Position numbers and translations under genes: made by a program. From assembly GCF_036884655.1 (NCBI RefSeq), contig NC_088359.1, positions 14,737,501 to 14,801,500 of the forward strand: DNA of 64,000 nt, in the 5' to 3' direction. Position 1 is the stretch's first letter, and each line of letters begins with the position of its first letter. This document shows positions 22,785 through 34,010 of this stretch, in pieces. The notes beneath the pieces are model-generated. The model ran no database searches, was not told the origin of the DNA, and was given only the letters and a program-made list of their open reading frames with translations. Origin of the DNA: Musa acuminata AAA Group (Eukaryota > Streptophyta > Magnoliopsida > Zingiberales > Musaceae).

Positions 22785-23424
22785 GTACCACTACCTACAG
22801 CACTAACATTAGGCAATACTACCGCTCAGTCTGGCGGTACTACCACCTGACATAGTCTTGGAAACTATGTCTCGTAGGCTGAGCCACAGGTGGTGCCACC
22901 GCTTGACCCAACTTTTGGGTCATAGAATGGGACTTTAGTTTGGCCCAAAACAGCCTCACTTTGGGCCCAATTGGGCCCTAATTTTATTGGCTTAATTACA
23001 TTCTAAACCAACCCAATTACGACATAAACTAACTCGATCTAGACAAATTATTACAAGCAAGAATACTAAGTTGTCCAGCGTGTTATTGGTGGCGCTTCAT
23101 CCAATCCTTCGGTGCAACGTTCTCTTTTGTAGCATTTTGCCCAATCGGCATGTTGACCTCCATAACTTCGATCTTCTTAGCACAATGTCCGCTCTTCTAG
23201 GCCCGATGCCCGAACTCATGGCACGAAACCTTTTACCAACACGTTGACCGATCCTCCGGCTCGACGTCCAATCTTTTGACATGTTTCACTCCAGCACAAC
23301 ATTCGATTCCTCCTACTTCAATCAATTTGCCTTTCCTGATTGAAGCTAGTCCTGTGTCACTCAAAATGTAGATTAGATCATAACATTATTAATTGATTTT
23401 ATTATCAAAATCTGAGATTCAATA
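22785..23424 (-). mobile_element. E6 3' LTR, partial, copia gamma family
   Basis: Right part of an LTR that matches 32600-33250 (the E6 5' LTR). It has GGCGGTACTACC-type repeats, then a conserved 300-bp block (about 23070-23330) and the LTR start TATTGAATCTCAG on the minus strand. The rest of the LTR was displaced by E5. Confidence 0.8.
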
Positions 23425-24785
23425 ATTTCTCCATTTTTTATGATGACAACCAATTGATGACGGAGTTAACCTTAACTCCCCCTATCAATATGTCATATTG
23501 ATAGAACCTTTAAATTAAGAAAATCATACAATATTTCAAAATATAAAAATATATCATATCACACATGATTCAAATCATCATCATTACTTCTCCCCCTTTG
23601 TCATCAATAAAATGGAGAAGTGCATCTAGCAAGTTTTTAAGATATGCAAATTTTACAACATAAAAGCTAGCAACAATTTTAAGTTATGCAAGTTTGCAAA
23701 TTTAGCTTCTTTTTTTAGATATATAAGTTTGCAAGTTTTGCTTCTTGCGATAGGCATGATAGTACTTTTGCTTCTCTTGAGATTGCAAACTAGCAATTCT
23801 TGGTGATGTTCAAGATAGCAAGTTCTTTCTTCTCTTTTAAGAAGTGCAAGCTAGCAATTTTGCTTCCTAGAAAGTTTTTCTCCTTGTAATTTGTAAACTA
23901 GCAAATTTAACAAGTTTTACATCATTTTAGTGTTGAATCTCGTATTTTGATGATGAAACTACTTGATAAATGTTTATGATTTAATCTGCGTTTTGAGTGA
24001 CGCAGGGTGCTTCGATCAGGATGAGACAATTAAAGCAGGAACATCATGTTGTGTTGGAGGAACATGTCAGAAGATTGGACGTCGGGCCGGTGGATCGGTC
24101 GACGTATCGACAGAAGGCTTCGGGTTGTGGACTCGGGCATCGGGCCAAGAAGAGCGGGTATTGTGCCAAGGATATCGGAGTTGCGGAGTCAACTGGCCGA
24201 TTGGGCAATAGGCTGCAGGAAAGGACGATGCGCCGAAGAATCGGACGAAGCGTCGAGGGACCAATGACATGCCGGACAACTTGGTTAATTGCTTAGGATT
24301 AATTGTCTCGATCGAAGTTTTTGTTTTGACTGTGCAGGATTAACTACGATTGAAGATAGACAAGCAGCAGGAGTTGCGCCGGAGTCAAGTTCATGATCAC
24401 GTTGGGAGTTCGAGAGTTCGACGGAAGTTCGGACGGTCGTCGGAGGTTCTGCGAGAACAGATCCGAGAAGTCCAGAAGCTTGCCAAGCGAAGCTCGTCGG
24501 AACTTGCCAAGTGGATCGTCGCAAAGTCCAGGAGTTTGCCGGAAGTCCGCAGGAGCATCACCGAGGGTTCATCGGATGATCGATGGAAGTTCGCCGGAAA
24601 CTCGCCGGAAGAAGCGATTGACGCACCGAAGCAAAGCTGCAGAAATTGTCTTAGATCTAATCGTAGTTAGCACGTTGATTAAGTTGGAAAATGGGAGGTG
24701 ATCCCATTAACTTAATCTTGGGGCAATTGGGTCCCTGAAAGACTGAAATTGGGCCGAATGGAGCTAACCATTCGGACCCTGATTG

Positions 24786-25080
24786 CACCAGGAGGTGCAA
24801 CCGCCTAGGCCAGGAGGTGGCACCGCCTAGGCTAAGCCTCCCAGCGAGATTGGGCGGTGCAACCTCCCCAGCCGGGAGGTGGCACCGCTTGAGCTCACTC
24901 TTCGAGCAAGACTGGGCGGTGCAACCTCCGTGACAGAGAGGTGGCACCGCCTGAGCTCAGTCTTCGAGCAAGACTGGGCGGTGCAACCTCCCTGACAGAG
25001 AGGTGGCACCGCCTGAGCTCGGTCTTCGAGCTCTGCCAGGCGGTGCAACCTCTCCAGTCAAGAGGTGCAACCGCCTGATC
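24786..25080 (+). repeat. GC-rich palindromic repeat block of S1
   Basis: About five units of roughly 57-60 bp with the pattern GGGCGGTGCAACCTCC...GAGGTGGCACCGCCT...GAGCTC. The two halves of each unit are near-complementary, so single strands can fold into strong hairpins. Equivalent blocks occur in all alpha, beta and gamma LTRs of the window. Confidence 0.85.
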
Positions 25081-25714
25081 CCGAAATTCCGGGATTTGAT
25101 CGTTTTGAGCTCCAAATTTGAATTGGATTAGGGCCTATAAATACCCCACCCATTCAGCACTGAAAAGATACAGACCTACACCGAAATCTTGATCTTTTCT
25201 GTGATTCTAAGAGCTCAAAAGTGTTGTAAATCCTTTAAGTCTCCTCCTTCTGTTCTTCAAGTTTTGAGTTGTAAAGTGAGGAGAGAAAGGTCTGTAAAGG
25301 TTGTCTCCTGAGCCTGTCAAAAGGAGAGAAACTGTAAAAGGGCAGTTGGCCTTCGCCTATTGAAGGAAGGCCCCTAGTTGACGTCGGTGACCTCGCCGGT
25401 GGAGGAAGCCAAAAGTGGAGTAGGTCAAGACTGACCGAACCACTCTAAATCTCTGGTTTGCGTTTATTTTGAGCACTTTATCATTACTGCAAACCTCCTA
25501 CATAGCCACTACTCTCTGCGCTTTTACGAACAAGTTTCTAAGTTCTAATCTTTCCGAATCTGCATTCAGACGTAAAAAGGTGTTTTCGTACGATCTTTAC
25601 ATTGCAGCTTACATTTACGTCTTGAATCTGTTTATAACTGCGAACTGTCTTCTGTGCTTTTACGAACGAGTTTCTGTGCAGTTTACGTTTACGTCTTGAT
25701 TCCATTTATAACTG

Positions 25715-26017
25715 TAAACTGTGTTTAGACGCAAACTGCGTTTAGACGTAAACTGCGCTTAGACGCAAACTGCGCTTAGACGCCAACTGCGCTTAGATGC
25801 AAACTGTGTTTAGATGCAAACTGCGCTTAGACGCAAACAGTGTTTAGACGCAAACTGGTTTTAGACGCAAACTGCGCTTAGACGCAATCTGCGCTTAGAC
25901 GCAAACTGCGCCTAGATGCAAACTGCGCTTAGACGCAATCTGCATTTAGACGCAAACTGCATTTAGACGTAAAACTGCATTTAGATGCAAACTGCGCAAA
26001 CTGCACTTAGATACAAA
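25715..26017 (+). repeat. 17-bp tandem array in S1 (U5 side)
   Basis: About 17 head-to-tail units of GCGCTTAGACGCAAACT with drift between T and C and occasional single-base changes. E12 has a homologous array at about 60130-60520, but there many units are 18 bp. E1 lacks it. Confidence 0.88.
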
Positions 26018-27951
26018 CTGTAAATCGGCTTTTGCATCATAATAATCTTTTATCGAACGAACGCAGCTTTCGTTTTTAATCGCTGTAAGATTTCCGCTGC
26101 ACTAATTCACCCCCCCCCCCTCTTAGTGCTCTCGATCCTAACATTTAGAACATGCAAGCTAGCAAATTTTATATCATTTTAGAGTGTACAAGCTAGAAAA
26201 TTTTACATGATTTTAGAACATACAAGCTAGCAAGTTTTTTGAGATGTGAAGTTTAGCAAAGTTTTTGCTTCTCTTGAGATAGCAACTTTTAGCTTCTCTT
26301 TACAATGTGCAAGCTAGCACTTTTTTACTAATTTTTGTGATGCACAAGCAAGTAAGACTATCTCTCTTAAGATGTGCAAGATTGTAAGTTTTGCCTTTCT
26401 TTGCAAGCTAGCAATATGCTTTTCTTGAGATGTGTACACTAGCAATTCTTTATCCCCCTTTGTCATAGGTAAACCGAGGGGAATAGCACAAATGTGTAAA
26501 TATTCAAGTCATCACTTGGAAGATATCAAGAAAAATTTGGTAATGAGGTATACTTCATGAATATAAAAAATTATACAAAAAAATCATATCATGAAAGATA
26601 AGATCATCTGAATACCAAAAGACATGATTCATTTTGATAAATATTTTCTTTAATAAAATGTAAGAAATCATTCAAGAATGAAAAGTGAGGGATCTTGATT
26701 CACATAAGGAAAATATCAAGTTTTGATTCCGAAATTCAAGATCATGATTTCACTAATGCTTCTTTTTAATATTATAGCAAGTAGAATCATAGGAGAATAA
26801 TGAAAAATCTTGATTCATATAAAGAAAATATTAACTTATCACAATTTGATAAATTTCTCTTAAAAGAGTGAATCATACGTGCATAAAGAAAGATGTTTCA
26901 TGTTGAATATATCACAAGTCATAAATAAGATAAATGATTTAGTTGGATATATCATCTCATTAGTAAAATGAGTCATATGAAAATAGATCCAAAATCATCA
27001 TCAAAATCACTTTTCAAAAAATTTAATAAAGGCAACACAAATAGATTCATATGAGAACTTGATTTATGCATAATATCTCAATTCATCATGAATCATAAAA
27101 AATTTAGAGTATCAAGTGAAGGAATCATGATTCGTGTGATAAAAAGATTATCGATTTGTGCATTCAAACCATTATTACTTCAACTTATCATGTATAGTTT
27201 TAAAATATAAAATCATCAAATATGATACAAATATTTATTTTCAAAATATTTAAATTAACAAATCATAAAACTTATTTTTCATAATTTAAGAGATAACATA
27301 AAATAGATTCATTACTAAGAATCACTTGTTGAAAAAAAACCAAAAAGCTTTAGACATATTTTCAAGAAACATGCATTCTCCCCTTTTTGTTTCAATTTAA
27401 GTAATTTAATTTTATAAAAGCATGCTGTAATCTTTTTACGCCAAATCCAAACATGCATCATCGTTTAAAACCGAAAGAGCAATTTTTATCATAGAAATCA
27501 TCAAGATCGATATACCATAAATCATAAAAATCATCATTACTTTGGGCATAATTAAATCATCAAGCATGATTTCATTAAACACAAAGCATTTTTAATCAAA
27601 ATCGAAAAGCAATACTGAAATCATCAAGACACACATTATTGCTTCTTAAAAATATATATAGGATTAATCTTATTAGATGTACAAGCATTAGATTTAAATC
27701 TAATATTTTGTTCCTTTATCATAAAATATAGAATTTTTATAATCAATTTTATTTTTATATATATAATTTTTCTAAACTAATTTAAAAATAACTCAAGAAA
27801 TGCATCAAGTTATTTCAAAATAAGGTAAATACATTTCGGATGAGTTACATACCTCATTGTGAAAGGCCATCTCGTCTTTGTTGGTTTTCTCCTTATCTTT
27901 AGATGTACTTGATTTGTCCTTTGGAAACTTCTTTTTCAGTTTTATATACTC

Positions 27952-30900
27952 ATCTTTGTCACTGTGCCCCCCCCCCTCCCCGGATCGATAATATTATATT
28001 CAACAATATATTCTAGGATTCAAACACACATTTGAGGACACTGAGAAAACATTTAAGTCATTCATATTTATAATTTCTCAGTTCATAAAACCTATGCAGT
28101 TTAAATTCATATACCACATAACTCGATGAATTATAAAATCTAAAACTAACTCACCAAGACAAGAACCACCTCATAAATCCACAAGTGTGGGATTCTATAT
28201 AATCACAAAAATCGATATTTACCACATGTTCATATCAATACACAAATTAACTTAATACTCCAAAATCCTAACATGAGAGGTCCATTAAACTTTTACAAAA
28301 CTCATAAGTTTAGATTTACCATTAACATTCCATTAGACACCAAGTGTACTTAAACAACAAAAACATATCATCTACTAAAGGTTTGCCCAAAGTCTTTTAG
28401 CTTTCCACTATCGTAGCTCAATTTAAACATTCTAGCTAGCAACAAACTATCTTGAAAAATTTATATAGTAACGAGGTGAGCATATACAGCTCAGCAAACG
28501 ACTAACATATCAATGGTGAAAAAGGATAATTTTAAAGCAAATAAGGTACCAAATACAAGACAGGGATACAAGAGTTCATAGATAACCACTAAACGAATGC
28601 AAAATTACAATGTCATTTCATTCGAAGCATGTTTTGTTCATAACAAGGGAGTAAAGACTCATTGGAGTAAATCATTGACGTAATGAAACATTTCGGAACA
28701 TATCAATGGCAAATGAAATGCTTCGGAACATATCAATGGCATATGAAGCATTTTAGAGTATACTAATGGCATAGGAAGCATTTCGGAGCATATCAATGAC
28801 ATATAAAATTTTACGAAGCATATTAATGGCATATGAGACATTTCGGAGCATATCAAGGACGTATGAAATGTTTTAGAGTACACCAATAACAAATGAAACA
28901 TTTGAGAATATATCAATGATAGATGAAATGCTTCAGAACATATCAATGGCATATGAAGCATTTCAGAGTATATCAATGGCATAGGAAGCATTTCGGAGCA
29001 TATCAATGGCATATGAAATGTTACGGAGTATATCAATGGCATATGAAGCATTTCGGAGCATAACAAGGACGTATGAAATGCTTTGAAACATATCAATGGC
29101 ATATGAAGCATTTCAGAATATATCAATGATGGATGAAATGCTTCGAAACATATCAATGGCATATGAAGCATTTCGAAGTATATCAATGACATAGGAAGTA
29201 TTTTAGAGCATATCAATGACATATGAAATGTTATAGAGCAAATCAATGACAGATGAAATATTTCAGAATATATCAATGGCAGATAAAATGCTTCGAAATA
29301 TATTAATGGCATATGAAGCATTTTAGAGCATATCAAGGATGTATGAAATGTTTCGGAGTATATCAATAACAAATAAAATATTTCGGAACATATCAATGAC
29401 GGATGAAATGTTTCGGAACATATCAATGCCATATGAAGCATTTTGGAGCATATCAATGGTAGATGAAATATTTCAGAACATATCAATGGCAGATGAAATG
29501 CTTTGGAATATATCAATGGTATATGAAGCATTTCGAAGCATATCAAAGAACGAATACAAAATAGAAGCTCAAACATCGCATTTGACGTTGCACACATTTC
29601 ATTCTTATCGAAAGCATATATAGTATCATATAACCAAATCTCTAGATACCATATCAAATAGATAGAAGGTGAAGTGGGATCATAACATAATATGGTCCAT
29701 CTATTTCTGAATGACCACCAAACATAATCTACAGCATCACGGGCTCTAAGCACGTACTCTTTACCATTTCTAGCAAAGGTCCAAAAAATCCCTTTATCAT
29801 TTCTGACAAAGTTTCATATTATCCTACAAACACTAGAGTATAAAAGGGTATTGTAAACAATAAATTGTGATATATCAAAAACACATGCGGAATAATGGAA
29901 TGCATATGCCTATATGAAATAGTGCGATACAAACATAAAGTTTACATAACATATTCAGATATATAAATAATTAAATGACAAGAGTATATAGGGATTTAAA
30001 AAAATAATGTAAAGCTCAACTGAAGTAAGGATGTTGGCTGAAATCAATTTCTAAAGAGATGAAATAAGAATAGGCGGAATCGATCAAAGCTCGATTTTGA
30101 CAGAATCTGAGAGGCATATTGCATCAATTATTTGGATAACCAATTATACTCCAATTTATCCAAAATAGGGATCATTCAAAAGATGTATCAATTTAGATTT
30201 GGATAAATCAAGTTTTTTATGTAACCAAAGGTCAAAGAATATTATCTCTGTTTTGCAGAATTTATAGAGTTGATTTGAATAAATGATTCAATATACATTT
30301 ATGATCTAAATCATTCAAATCAGATATTAATAGAAAGATCTATGAGTCTAGCTTCTAATAAATTATATTTTGCATAGATCAGAGTTTTCAATAGAGAGTT
30401 ATAAGTAATAGAGTCCTGAAAGGTCAAAACCGACAGTCTTTGTCTTACATATTTTATATGGTCAAATGAAATAATAGTTTGGATAGGCAAATAGACTCTA
30501 AATTTACCTTTCTATATATCAAAAGAAAGAACTATGAGTCTATTTTTAGCTAAACTAAGTCTGCCTAAATCTAAAATTGGTATAGTAAGTTATGACTAGA
30601 ACAATATAGAAAGGTTAAATCTTTAAAAAATTTTAAATTCATAGTTTTGTTCTCAAATGAAAGAAATATCAGGTATGAAGCCAAAATCTTTCAAAATTTT
30701 TAGGATTAAGATGAAATCAAAGATCAAGAGTTTTGTAGGAAAGGGTTCGAACACTTGTCTTCAACAAATTTGAGTCCCAAAAGTGTGGAATTGATTCAAA
30801 ATGTCAAGCCAAGGCAAAGTTTTTTCTTCCTCTACTTCAATTCCTCTTCTTTCTCTTCTCAAACTTGTGCTGCAGCTTTTGAGTTTTCATTTAGTTTCTC

Positions 30901-31162
30901 CTTTAATTACTTAGGTTTAGGTAATATAAGAATTTCCTACGTAGCAAGCATGCATGAAAGAAGCCCATGTGTCATTCTTATAACAAACATAGGTGGCACC
31001 CTCCTTAGGTTAGCTAGTGACACATATCCTACAATTTTGTTTTGTTAAAACTTAATATGAATTTTTCACAAATCATATCTAATTTCTAATATTTATATTT
31101 AGGTCCCTATATTACAAATAAAACCTTATAAATTTTTTAAAAATGAGGGGTGTTACAATCTT
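27952..31162 (-). mobile_element. S2: 3.2-kb gypsy-type solo LTR with ATCTT target duplication
   Basis: LTR 27957-31157 (3201 bp), flanked by ATCTT at 27952-27956 and 31158-31162. On the minus strand it starts TGTAACACCCC and ends GTGACA, as in many plant Ty3/gypsy LTRs. No gag or pol is present. A homologous but diverged copy is S3 (53702-56696). It contains a large 30-bp minisatellite. Strand is inferred from the TGTAACA start. Confidence 0.9.
28670..29560 (-). repeat. 30-bp minisatellite inside S2
   Basis: About 29-30 units with the consensus CATATCAATGGCATATGAAG plus CATTTCGGAG on the + strand. As the unit is ten codons long, the minus strand stays open for 364 codons (28659-29753) with a repeated LICSEMLHMP-like decapeptide. 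The frame is a by-product of the unit length; no start context or family supports a protein. Confidence 0.92.
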
Positions 31163-32017
31163 TGGAGTGACCCGGCTTCTTGTGTTCATAGCAAGTAGTT
31201 GTATTCTTTTTAAGTTTGTTTTTATTCTTTGATTCTTGTTTCATAAAAGTTTTAAGCTTTATTGTTAAGAGTTCAAAGTCATCATCACTTGAGCTTTCAC
31301 TTGAGTGGTATTCTATTGTTCGAAGTGCCAAATCTTTCCTATTCTTTGGAAGGTTATTCTTAAGTTCATCATGTGCCTTGCACGTCATTTCATGTCATCA
31401 ATGAACCAATTAGTTCTTCGAGTGAAAAATTATTTAAGTTCTTTGCCTCTAGTATTATAGTTACTTTGGATCCCAACTCGTTGGAAGGGATTTTAATATC
31501 TTATTAACAAGTTTAAAATTTAAAAAATATTTGCCAAGAGCTTTTAAACTATTGACGACATCCGTAAAATAAGTATACATATCAATAATAGTTTCGCTTA
31601 GCTTCATATGAAACAATTCAAAATCATGTATCAACAGATTAATTTTTGAATCTTTAACTCTATTAGTGCCTTCGTGTATGATTTCAAGAGTATGCAAAAT
31701 TGAAAGTCGTTTCAGACACTCGATTGAACTCATTTTTATTTAAAGTGCAAAATAAGACATTTATAGCCTTGGCATTTAAAGAGAAAATCTTCTTCTCCAA
31801 CTCATTCCATTCATTCATTGGAAGAGAAGACTTTTGAAAGTCGTTTTCCACAATGTTCTATAACTCAAAATCCATAAAAATTAGAAAAAACCTCATTCTA
31901 GTTTTTCAATAGGTGTAATCCGTCCCATTGAATATGGGTGGACGTGTGATTGAGTGACCCTCTTGGTTGCTGGCAAACACCATCTCTTGAGTTTCAAACC
32001 AAAATGAGAGTGACCTT

Positions 32018-32030
32018 ATTCTAATACTAA
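32018..32030 (-). promoter_or_regulatory. E6 primer-binding site, mutated
   Basis: The expected TGGTATCAGAGC is changed to TTAGTATTAGAA on the minus strand. The G to A type changes suggest decay; it would prime poorly. Confidence 0.6.
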
Positions 32031-32031
32031 C

Positions 32032-33250
32032 TGTTAGGATCGAGTCGGTACTAAGAGTGGGGTGAATTAGTGCTTACGATAAAAATAACATCGGTTTAAA
32101 AAATCTTTGTTTCGATAAAAATCGATATCGGAAATGCTTAACTTTGAAAGCATACGAAAGCGTAGTAAAAGCAGTAAGCAAGTAAGGCAGTTTGCAGTAA
32201 AGGTAAATAATAAGAATAGAAATGTAAACTAAGTTTTATAGTGGTTTGATTGTCATGACCTACATCCACTCTCGATTCCTCTTTCGTCGAGGCCACCGGC
32301 ATCTACTAACGGTCTTCTTTCAATAGGTGAAGATCAACTACCTTTACAACTCAATTCTCCTTTTGGCAGGTTCAAGAGAGAACCTTTGCACCCCCACTAC
32401 CTCCTCTCTTAAACTTCACCAACACTTAGAGTTTAAGAGGGATTCTCATAATATTATAATAGAGTTTTTCTTCCTTGTTTGCTCTCAATTATTATGTATT
32501 CTGAGCAAGGATGAGAGGGATATTTATAGGCCATAAGTGGATTGAAACTTGGAGCCAAAAAGTGTCTCATCCTCGATTTTCGGGGTACTAGCGGTACCAC
32601 CGCCTGTAGCACTGACATTGGGCGGTACCACCGCTTGATATAGTTTAGGAGACTATGTCTGGTCGGTATTACTACCTAGACTGGCAGTACCATCGCCTAG
32701 TTTGGCGGTACTACCGCTTGACACAATCTTGAAGATTATCTCATAGATAGAGCCACTAGCAGTACCAACACCTAGACCGGTAGTGCCACCACTTGACCCA
32801 ACTTTCAGGTCACTATTTAGGCCTTTTTCTTGACCCAAAATAACCCCACTTTGGGCCCAATTGGCCCCTAATTATGTTGGCTTAATTACATTCTAAACCA
32901 ACCCAATTACGACCTAAACTAACTTGATTTAGACAAATTATTACAAGCAAGAATACTAAATTGTTCGTCATATCATTGGTTTATCGATGCTTCGTCCAAT
33001 CCTTCGACGCATCGTCCTCTTTTGCGACCTTTTGCCCAATTGGCATGTTGACCTCTGTAACTTCGATTTTCTTAGCGCAATGTCCGTTATTCTAGGCCCG
33101 ATGCGCGAACTCATGGCACGAAGCCTTCTGCAAACACGTTGACCGATCCTCCGGCTTGACGTCTAATTTTCAGACATATTTCACTTTAGCCCAACATTCA
33201 ATTCCTCCTGCTTCAATCAATTTACCTCTCATGATCAAAGCTAGTCTTGC
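32032..33250 (-). mobile_element. E6 5' LTR, truncated, copia gamma family
   Basis: LTR ending CCTAACA on the minus strand, with a TATA box (complement of 32521-32528) and GGCGGTACCACCGC repeats at about 32575-32800. The outer end is cut at 33250, where E7 begins; about 70 bp are missing compared with the 3' LTR at 23424. Confidence 0.82.
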
Positions 33251-34010
33251 TGATGGAAATCTTTAACTTAGCAACCATGTACCCCGATAGCTAAAGAGCT
33301 ATGATACATGGAATACAAATTGACCCCCTCCAACAATTTGAAACAAGATGGATCGTTCAAGATTGAAGTTAGGAAAACTATTTTAATCACATAATCAATG
33401 AAAATTTGATAAAGTAATTAGAATAGTACTTTGATTCCCTTAAAACGCCACAAACTAAGAAGCTTAATAAGTTGAAAGGAAAAACAAAGATTATTCTTGG
33501 GTTTTGAACGCCACAAACAGAAATGCTTGATAAGTCCAAAGTTCATGCAAGTACTTAAAAACAAAACACTCACCGGTGTTGTAAGTTAAATATGCTTCTC
33601 CAATCCCCTTACAAAGAGAGTCAGCCTTGTTTATATAGTACAAAGGCCAAGTACAAAGAGAATGAACATATTAAATGATATTCATATTCCTAATACATGA
33701 ATGTAGATTACTCATAAATCTACATTGAATTGTTTTGAATAATTATTCATGAATAAGCCCACAATTCCTAATATGGTCCAATATGGCTGAATGACCTTTA
33801 TTCTTCAAAGATGGCTAAAAATTCATCCTTCTCTCAAGGTTAGACTTTCTCTTCATGATGTTGACTTATTTGAATCAAGTTGATTATTTTAGGCTCTTCT
33901 TGTATCCATAGAACCTTGACCAAGTTTTGACTAGCTTGCTCCTTCCAAATGCCTTCTAATAAACAAGTTAAGGCTTCTTTCATCCTTTTAGTTTTCGCTC
34001 TTGTCATTGG
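33251..34010 (-). mobile_element. E7: LTR fragment of an unassigned retroelement
   Basis: Sequence of 760 bp starting TGATGGAAATC at the break in the E6 LTR and ending where E8 starts. On the minus strand it has a TATA-like ACTATATAAAC (around 33630) followed by a plausible leader. CTTGC (33246-33250) and ATTGG (34006-34010) would be one-sided target duplications of E7 and E8. The assignment as an LTR is inferred from its ends and TATA motif; no coding part is seen. Confidence 0.5.

Larger units (their letters stand above)
23926..26148 (+). mobile_element. S1: mosaic solo LTR with TTTAG target duplication
   Basis: A single LTR of 2213 bp (23931-26143), TGTTGAATCTCG...GATCCTAACA, flanked by TTTAG at 23926-23930 and 26144-26148. 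Such a lone LTR results from recombination between the two LTRs of a full element. The first 400 bp resemble the gamma LTR (reverse complement of about 23070-23424), and from the GCAGGATTAAC near 24338 onward it matches alpha LTRs (E12). It has a TATA box at 25136-25143 and a C10-plus tract near 26110. Confidence 0.92.
23625..26450 (+). repeat. GCAAGCTAGCAA minisatellite in E6, split by S1
   Basis: Irregular units of roughly 30-45 bp built on GCAAGCTAGCAATTTT followed by GCTTCTCTTGAGAT lie at 23625-23925 and continue after S1 at 26149-26450. S1 inserted in the middle of the array. Confidence 0.7.
23425..27804 (-). mobile_element. E6 3' internal region without pol
   Basis: After removing solo LTR S1 (23931-26143), about 2.2 kb of very AT-rich DNA link the E6 gag to its 3' LTR. 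No protease, integrase, RT or RNase H motif is visible on either strand. It includes several polypurine-like tracts on the minus strand (complements of about 23471-23486, 23600-23612, 26451-26461) and a degenerate minisatellite (23625-23925 and 26149-26450). E6 is thus probably a non-autonomous derivative. Confidence 0.7.
27805..31983 (-). pseudogene. E6 copia gag, split by solo LTR S2
   Basis: Gag of E6, read 31983 to 31163, then 27956 to 27805 after skipping S2 and one target duplication. It starts MVFASNQEGHS, carries a TGG to TGA stop in the YWKTRMR block and further frame breaks, and ends with a stop codon at 27805-27807. The zinc knuckle is degenerate (CYEHKKPGHSK, second and last Cys missing). 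Directly after it comes a lysine-rich tail and a stop rather than a second knuckle and pol. That fits a pol-less element. Confidence 0.8.

Noticed and set aside
28670..29560. CRISPR-like regular repeat
   Set aside because: Units are directly adjacent with no unique spacers, in plant DNA within an LTR.
28659..29753. 364-codon minus-strand frame with a repeated decapeptide
   Set aside because: It is created by a 30-bp minisatellite inside an LTR; no domain, and the sister LTR S3 does not keep it.
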